Source: Calamus simplicifolius (taxonomy: Eukaryota > Streptophyta > Magnoliopsida > Arecales > Arecaceae). Taken from it: a stretch of 64,000 bases of DNA. Shown piece after piece: positions 36,201-45,900 of the stretch (its first letter is position 1; every line of letters starts with the position of its first letter). The DNA lies in NCBI GenBank assembly GCA_900491605.1, contig UESW01004570.1:583107-647106 (forward strand). The letters run 5' to 3'. The notes beneath the pieces are model-generated. The model had not been told where the DNA came from and searched no databases. It saw nothing but the letters and a program-made list of their open reading frames with translations. Made by a program: the position numbers and the translations under genes.

Positions 36201-39200
36201 ATGCATCTTGCAACAGGTACGAACACAAATCAGCAATAATTCAAAGATCCAGCACTTAGAAAAAAACTAAATGAATAGAATTTAAAGAACATACGATTCC
36301 ACAAGAGAAGAATTCACATTTATCTCAGTATTGGGCAATGCATGATGAAGACGGGCTTCATTTTCCGCAAGAGAATACCAATCAGGAATGCTTATGCCTA
36401 TATCTCTGCCAGGAGCTCTTTGTAGTTGATATCCAAGAACTATGGCATCACGCAGTCGCCTTGCTCCACTCAACTAAACTCATTGAAGCACAAAGCACAT
36501 ACATTAATAGATAAAATAGCAATTAACTAGAAAAAGCTACGCAAAATAACAAAAATGTTTCCAAAGCAGTTTCATCACATAAAAAAAAAAAACAAAGATG
36601 TTAACCAAATATATAATAAGTTAAATGTGGTGACAATGTAGATGAATAGATAGATAAATACACACACACACACACACACACAGATAATTGCCTTTATTTG
36701 AAGATCTAGAAGAGGAACAAATTTCGACATGTCATTGCTTAATAGCAAAAAGATACGCATCAGCTATCAAATATACATTAAGTAATGAGAATGTCATAGT
36801 TGGCCATTTCAAAATGCTGCAATCTAGAGATAAAGTAGCAAGGAAAATATTCAACTGCTAAATTATGACAGGCCCTAAGGAAGCAGGAATAGACAGCATA
36901 CTAGAAGGCTTTGGCCCTGTTTGGCAAAGCTTTTGGCCAAAAGCACTTTTAGAAGGATAAAAGCATTTTTCAATAATTTTAGGATGTTTCATAAAAATTC
37001 TAAAAGTGCTTTTAAGTTAACATAAAAGCTATTTAATGCTCTACTTGCAAAAGCTGCTTTCATTGGACTTGAAAGTTACAGATTCAAACCACGAAAATAG
37101 CCACATTTAATATTATAATATAATAACAGTATAATATGACTATAATAATATAGTATATCAAATTATTATATTATAATACTATTAAAATATATTATAAAAT
37201 AATTACATAGTTTAAAATAAGATAAAATGTAATATTATTGCATTGTATTATGTTATACTTTTGTAATATTACCATAATAATATATCATAATATTGTGATA
37301 TTCGACTATTGGATAATGATTCATATACTTTTAATAATAATAAATGGACAAATTTCTTTCCTTTGGAACACATATAACAAAAAGGATGACAATAACCCTA
37401 CCATTAACTACTTAATTTTCATTTGCTAATTTAACAGTTATAGAAATACATGTCCCACTGAGATAGAATGTGTAACTTGTTATCCTCTTGTCAAGTAGGA
37501 TAAGATTTACCTTTGTTTAAACACTGATTCATTTAGATCAACATGAGGGTCCAACTCCATTGCATTACCAAATTTATGTTGTATGTTTGCGCCAACAATT
37601 CATCATGGAAGAAAGGACTCACGAGGCTGAGAATAGAAAAAACTTGTTGTTTGTATATGCTTCCTTGATTCCATCGCTACCAAGGGCCTTATGTAATTGA
37701 TCGAATTATATAGAGATCCCTTCAACACAATATAGGTTATCGAAAAAATCTCAGAACACTCACCAAAGCATGAAAGCCAGAGCAAAAAATCGATTCCTAT
37801 TTGAAGAGTGCAAACCAGTATGGATAAACTCACTCTCCAAAGCATCAATTTTGGATCCAATTCAGAATATTCCTTAGGAGGTATTAGGAAGGAATTGAAA
37901 TATAATAATATCGATTCATATAAATGAAAAGGCTCTCTACTGATTCAAATGCTGCACCTATGGGATAGGGATGAAAAATAGGAAAAAAAACTGAAAATTT
38001 CACATGATATATATTTTTTATCGAAAAGTCAAAGAGATTGATTATGTACCCTTGCTCGAAGAGAAAATAGGTCAGATTGTAAGGATCAACAATCCTATGG
38101 GACTTAAAAAATGATGTAAAGGAATAAAAAGAAAAGAGAAAATCAAAATAAGATAAAGAATGAAGCAAAAAAATTAAATAGAAAAAAAATTAAGTAAAAG
38201 ATAGAAGAACCTAGATTCCTAATGAGCTGATTCAAACTCGAAAGGGATCTTTTTGATTCTTGAAGAATGAGGCACAAAGGGATAGATCAAGAAAAATTTC
38301 TTATTCTTATTATACAATCATGATTTGATATGCATATGTTTGGGAAAAAGAATAATCTTTCCCTTTTATCTTTTACTATTATTATAATAATATTATATTG
38401 TAATCATTGTTATGTTAGAATATTAGTACATTTCTTATACTATAATATACGACAATACATATTTTAATATTATTATAATATGATATTATTATAATAATTT
38501 ATAATAGTTTTTGATAATACAAATGGTTAAGTAGTTCAAAGTAATATGCAATATCTTTTATCATTTTTCATTCTAAAATCACTTTCATAGTTTGGTTATG
38601 CTTAAGTTTTATAGCACTTTAAAAATATAATTACCAAATAGCGAATAGCAATTTGCAAAAGGTTTCCAAAAGCTCTACCATCAAAAGTTCTATTTCTAAC
38701 AGCTCCACCAACGGGCCTTACAACCAAAACAATCTATTCTTCTCCAAAGGGTTAAGTTGAAGCATTTCTAATTTACGTAAATGTCAGACTACTTTTGCTA
38801 GTTCAATCATCAAATGGGTAATTGAATCCGAATGATCCTAATTTAAAGTAAGAGAAAAAAGCATAGGGAAAAATATGGCATTTAGGTAAATAAATAAATA
38901 GGTGAAAAATATCATGCCAGTTCAACTGTGAATTTATAAATCTCATCAAGCAGCTAGTGCACACATTTAAATAAATAGGTGTTTAATGCGCATGTCACCC
39001 AAGAAGAGTGAAAATTATGGCCGTTCTAGCTAGAAATAAAAGTTGGAATACAGAATACAATCCTGTCTCTGCATATCAAAAATAGTAATAATGATCTAGA
39101 AAAAAAATATTACTAGATCTACAAGGTTAGGACACAAACAGAGGAACATCTGGACATTAACATAAACAAAGATAGGCATGTAACTATCTGCTTTCAGAAT

Positions 39201-42200
39201 TCAGAAAAAAGGAACAAAATTTGAAATACAAAAGGAAAAGATGCAGGATAAGTGGTAGAAGAAAAGCCACGGAATTTCTTTTTGTTTTAGAATAATAACT
39301 AATTCCAACTTTTGTATGTTATATTGTATTGTAGGTTAAGCATACATCTAGAAGAGTGTAGCCCATGGTTTCAAAAGAATGAACGGTACCACTACGATTG
39401 GTACCATATTGCTCTGGCAAGAAAGCAGTGCCAGTTCATGTAAGTTTGTACCTAAGGTACACTGGCATACCATACCAGCCGGACCAGTTGGTAACAGTAA
39501 TGGACTGATATGTACTGTTCCAGAGAAATGGTATGGGGTCCGGTATCAATATTTAAAACCTTGGTGTGACTAACCAGAAACTAAGCCAACATTTTATACT
39601 AAGATGTCATTTTATACAATAAATGAATCATCTACGCTGATATACCTTATCTGAAGCATATTTTTGCCAATAGCTGTATCCTGTAGTATGCCAGCTGCCA
39701 CCTGATTAAAAAATTACATATGAATGAATTCCCACATAAAATTAGATGTCAAAAATAGGAAAATTTAAGAATGCATGAAACTAAAATGACTCTTTTCCTG
39801 CACAGATTTGGTTAATGTAGTTTCAAGATGGATAAAAAAAGATAATCAATGAAAGTGCCGAAAACATTGATACAGATTTTTTATTTTTTTTTCCATTCCA
39901 AACCAAAGATTGGACTGGCATGATTTTGTGATGAATTTGTCTGTACATCCTCTTCTTCAAACTACATCATTATCTTCCCTTTGCCACTAGGAGATATATG
40001 ACTTTTCCTTAAACACGCTTGCTTGTTTGGTTGACTGAACCAGAACCATTAGACCAAGAAGACTGGCAGGGTCTCAAGCAAATAGCAATATGGATATTTA
40101 TCAGATAATGACAAACGTGCGGGTTCGCACGCATGTTTTCTCTAAATGAGTATGGATGTAAAATCAGATGAAAGGAAGATTCAAATTTGTTTAATATAGA
40201 CATGGATATGTATAGGAATTTGTTGTATAAAAGATAAACACAGTATTTATAAACAGCCACATAAAAATTAGTTGTAAACATACAGTAATAATGATGTGAC
40301 AGCTTAAAAAAGCCCATAAACTGTTTTGAAACAAAAAAACAGATTTATTATATAATTATAATTAAAACATGTATATCATCAAAATTTTAAAAAAATCTTT
40401 AGATATGCTCATATCTATGTCTATGTCCAGATATCTGAATCAAATACCAGTATCTGTATTCTTATCAGGGTTATTTGGAAGCATATGTGGTCAATATCCA
40501 TCAGGATGGATACAAATAGACATCCATATCCAGCCAATTTCAGATGTAGGGCAGAAACGATTGATTAATATTAAGCTGTTCTCAGATGGAGGTTTCAATG
40601 CAAGATAATAATGTGGATAAGCTAATGACATTCTTAAGATTGCATAGTTACATAAAAGATAATACCTCTCCACCGTTAATACCTCCATCATAGCAAGGCC
40701 TTAGAGTAAGGGCACGCTCAAGATATGGAGTCCAGTGTCCAATGAGTAAATCTCTCCTAATCATCTCAACGCCACACTGGTAATACTGCTTAAAATAATA
40801 AATGACTACATAAGTACATTTTCTGGGAATTCATACATATAAATTGTTTTTCAGGTTTAAAGAGAGGAGAAACATTTAAAACCTCAAGCATATTTCTTAA
40901 AAATGGTTCTTCATTGAAATAATCTCTGCGCACAAAGACAAATGGCAACTTGTATGCTAAAGCTTCACTGCAAGTGCCATACCCAATTTTTCCTGCAACA
41001 ATGGATTCATGAATAAAAAATAAAGTACATGGTATGCTGTAAAGTGATTCCACTTTTATGATTACACTCAAATATATTACCAAGCATGCAATCGGATGCT
41101 GCAATTAAGTCAGGTGTATATACATCTTTTGCAAGCTTTACAAAGTTTGGCGGAAGCTCTTGGTTGTCAGATGCGCCACAGACCTTCATCAAGACAATTA
41201 TACATTTATATATGTAAGCGTATCAAAAAATAATTAACCACATACAAGCAGAAGAAAATCACAACCCTCAGTCTCTAGCAAGCATACCAGACATAACCAA
41301 CCATCCGGTAACCACTCTTGCTTCAGTTTCCATCCTGCTGGCTGCAACATATGGATAAGAACCAAAATGGTATCAAGATTAAAGAGTCACAGTAAAGTCA
41401 ACTCATGAATATCAAGCAAGTACTCAAACAATAGCAGAATATTCCGCATCAAACATTATGATGACGATCTCCAGTGAAAGCAACCAGAGCAATCTAACTT
41501 GCCATGAAATTATGTGTATAGATGAAAATTTGTGATATCAGGCATTGATTGATAACAATTTTCTGACTTTCAATGCATACATACGATGTTAAGGTAGCAT
41601 GCAAGTGACCAATGATAGATCAGAGAACTCAAAAGGCTTTAAAAGGCATTTTTTTCAAAGAATTTTGCAGAATGAATCATGGACTCTCAAAGATTAATAA
41701 GACATAACAATTAATCTCACGTGTCTGGTCCTATCAGGGGAATGGTGATTGTGATAAACTGTTGTCCATATACAAGTAAAAACTGCAGCCACACTGGAAA
41801 CAGTGCTAGAATATGTGCAGGAATCCAGAGCATCATGAGAGCCAAAGCAATGGCATCTATCCAACTGTCTGATAATGATATCAGGAGTCCACTGACAGCC
41901 CAATTGTAGACAATCAGAATCTAATACAACTAAAACTGAATCTGATACATGCCGGCAAAACAGATTGCACATGACTGGTAACATTAGCAGAGTACTTTGA
42001 CACAAAACCTTCCAATTTGGACATAATTTGCATCTGACTAGAAAGTCATCACAGAAATAGTTAATGCAATGTTTAAGGGGAATTTGTTGAAAGCCAGCAT
42101 ATTGTTTGACAACTTACCTGTCCCCCAAAATTGAAAATAACTACTTTCACATCATTCCCAATTCCAAGTTCCTCCCTCACCTGATACAACGGAAGCATTA

Positions 42201-42870
42201 AAGGAACAACAAAAGGAAGGTAATGGTCTGGAGAATATTGCAGTTAGTGGCATCCTCACCTCCAGTCGAGATCTGTGTAATCTTCTGACCACCAGAGGTA
42301 CATCAACGACATCCCGGAAGGCAGGCACTGCAGGAAAAGTAGGAAGGGAAGGAGGAGAAAAAAGAGCATTTTTTACATTGATACATCAATGGTACCAAGA
42401 TCCTCAAGGAAGTCATAAACTTCACGTGTCATTTAACATACTTGGGCAATATCCCGGAAGTCGGAGTAAAAATTCGCAGTGAGAGTAATCTTCGGCAATC
42501 TGTAAAAATTATAATTAAAAAAATTAAAAATGAATAATTTAGCATGATGGGGATTTGCTGTGACAAACAAGATGAATATCACAGGATAGAGCACAGAAAA
42601 GGTCCTTGTATATACGTAAAGAACTCCACTAATTAGATGACAGGGAAGTGCATAAGGGACACCACAATGTTGTTGGCAGACTTTTATAATGCAATCCATT
42701 TAAGGACATGCATACAAATGTTAGAACACAAAGAGACAACAGTATGAATTTTTAATTACAGTTGTAAACCACTGCACTCTATCATGCAATATAAATCATT
42801 AATGACTACCATATAAACCTGAAAGCAACAAAAGCTTGTAGCAAATTAAACCAAGTTTAAACCTAACTGC

Positions 42871-42911
<41 letters not shown>

Positions 42912-45900
42912 AAAAAGATACGCATTGTTCAGAAGCTATAACAAGAAAAGGATCAATAAGCACCTGCCAAACAATAGAACGATGATGATGCCCAGCTACC
43001 ATGACATATTCTGCATATATAAAATCCCAACTGCAAAAGTTGATAGATAATAAGAAGATTTTTAAATACAAATCTAGGTACTCAAGAAGAATTACCTCTT
43101 TTTTTTCCCTGAGAAGAAGGTAGCATGATTCTTTCAGATGGAAAAGTTTTGGTGTTAAGAGTAATAAAAGAATTATTTTGAAACTTTTATATCCAAAAAC
43201 ACCTTGAAAATGCGATTTGAGAATGGACTCAATAACTCAAATTATCCAGATTGCTCACATGTTTTTTCTCAATCTCATTTCAACAAGATCAAAAAAGTGC
43301 ACTTTCAGAATCATGGAAAAATTTGTTAAAAATATAAGCACATAGTTGCAAACTCATTTTCCTTCAAGGTATTAAACCTTTGACTTACCCTTCTAATTTT
43401 CACCAAATAAATATTTTCCCAATGTAAAATTGTCCTAAATTTTGAAATTGTAATTATAATTAAAAACAGTTTAAAATATGTGCAATGCTGAAAAAGGTGA
43501 ATCAAGTAAAAATCAACAAGGATAACATAATGGTGGTCAATGAAAACAGTAAGGTTAATAACCACAGAAGTATATTCATCATTATCAAGTGACATTTCTT
43601 TTGCTATTGTAAGAGATTCCGCAAGACCTATAATTTCTTGGCCTTCTTTCTGGATTTCCTCTGAATCTCTTTTGTAAGAGAAAGGGCCTGCATATTCATC
43701 TATTCATGTGGGTTTGATTAGATTTTTTCTGCATTACACTTAATAGGCAAAAAGTTAGTGTATCAATCTCTCTCTTTGAGGTTGACAGGCCTTTTTTCAT
43801 CTCTTTAAAAGCTATGAAAAAAAAAAGACCTAGAGAGTATCTGGCTTCTGCACTACAATTACTGTTCCAGGTCATAGTTGTTATCTCTTTCTAAATCTCT
43901 TTTGTATGAGATACTCAACTCAACTGATCTCATCTAAGCCTTTTCCCAACTGCATGGGATTGGCTACATGAATCTGCTTCCTCCCTTTGCTCTATTCAGG
44001 ACTAAGTCAACTTTTGAATTACAAATAGTTATATCTTTTTTAATTATTTATGTTCATGTTAGTTTAGGCCTACCTCTACCTCTATCCTTACCATGGATAA
44101 TTTGATACTCAAAGAGATGATTCCCCTTTTTAACAGGCAACAAGATAAATGAAATCTTGTAATTCATGATGTGACATCTTTTTTAATCATTAAATTGGAT
44201 TTGTTTAGTTAATTTTTTTAAAAAAATCATTATAACAAATTCAAAATATTTGCAGAAGAAAAGATAGATTCCAAAAAAGTATGTGTGCTTGCAATAAACT
44301 AAGATAAATGGTAATCAAGACCATTCAGTTAGGTGGTGGAGCAAGGTGCTTATGACTTCATTAACATGGGAACAAGCAATAATGATGTCCTTACGAGCCA
44401 CCAAGGAAAGGAAAGCACACTTTTTTTTTAATGCAAGCAATCACATCCAAAGAAGGTTATGCCCTGAACTCAATGTTGCTTTGGACATATGAAACGTCAA
44501 TCAAATGGCCAAAGTTTCCAGAAGAATCTAGGAAGAAGAGAGGCTAGAGAGATGATGCTAATATGCACATGTAATGAATAATGGACTAGATATATGCTCG
44601 TTTGAGTTCATAAATTGATGATAAAATGGTTGCGTAATTTTTTGAGGAAATGAAAAACTTAACCAAGTGCCAAAACTAGATATGTGAACGCTTAGATATG
44701 CGAAGATGATGATAGCCTGATAAGATGCGAAAAAGCCGATATGTAGAAGAATAGGCATAGATACATCCCTAGATGGAATGAGTTCAGGAGGCATCATAGG
44801 AAGTATCCATTCAGGAATTGTAGTCAAGGAGACTGTCCTAATCGTCATGTTAAAAGGATCTCTAAGTCTAATTCATTAGGTAGCTCTGGAGTCATGACCC
44901 TCAAAGAGACTAGACTAATATGCACATCTAGATAGCCTTTAGTTCACTATTCTTAACCAAGTGCCAAAACTAGATCTAGATATGCGAAGATGATGCCGAT
45001 CCATCATACTCTACAAGAAGTATCCCAGGAGTTCAAGTGTGTACCACACCCTGACTTGCTTTGCATGATGTTTGGATGGAGAGAAATGCAGGAAGGAAAA
45101 AAACTAGAGGAAAAAATGGAGGGAAAATAAAATTTACCTTGTTTGGAAGGGAGGGAAAAACTGAAGAGTAGAGAAAATGGGGTGAAAAAAGGGTGGTCCT
45201 CATCTAAAAGTTTTCTATCCAAAATTAGAGAGATTTCGGATAGAACACTCAAGGGTGCTTTTTCATTTTTTTTCATTCCGATATTGACCATCTCTAATTT
45301 CGAAGAAAAAACTCAAGGGTACTCTTTCATTTTTTTCATTCTGATATTGACCCTCCAAAAAAAAATATTAGGCCATTGATAAAAAGTATGTAAGCATTTG
45401 TAATAAGGGTATTATCATTGTAAATTATCAATTTTTCTTTCTTCTTTATTTTCTTTCCACTCATCCAAACATAAGAAGAGAAAATGTTTCTCTACACTTT
45501 TCTCTTCTCTCCATTTTCTCTCCTTCCATTTTCTTTCCTTCCATTTTCTTTCCTCCCTACTTTCTCTCCATCCAAACAGAGCATTATTGTTATCCCTCCC
45601 TTATTCTCCTAAATTTTATGAATCCTATCTGTAACAATTCATCCTGAATGTTTCATGTGTAAGGAGAAAAAAAAAATGAATGCTTTTATTCAGTCAGATG
45701 ACCTATTTCAAGTGAACATCATAAACACCTTGTTAAAGATGCATGCAGAAACTGCACATCGTTACACATTTAGCAAGAAATTCTAATACATAATAAATTC
45801 AAAACTGATCTTAGAAATCCTAACTGGAGGACAGCAAACACAATGAGTTACCTGAAATTTGTTACACAAACTGAACGGATGCCAGCATCTGCTGCTGCTC

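Larger units (their letters stand above)
20879..36473 (-). other. ARA1: Arabinokinase exons 15-29: GHMP kinase domain
   Basis: This part covers residues of about 383-1003. ARAPGRLDVMGGIADYSG (exon 17) corresponds to the sugar-binding signature of galactokinase-like GHMP enzymes. VSSAVPEGKGVSSSAAVEVA (exon 21) is the ATP phosphate-binding loop. HVVGAPCGVMDQMTSACG (exon 23) supplies the catalytic-base region. GAKITGGGSGGSVCVIG (exon 28) is the C-terminal GHMP motif. All key motifs are intact. The last exon ends GKFGYLRLRRRLPSADGNLE. Confidence 0.92.

Noticed and set aside
37603..38168. Two minus-strand frames (85 and 94 codons) as genes
   Set aside because: They resemble no known protein and fall in plastid-like spacer DNA inside a MITE.
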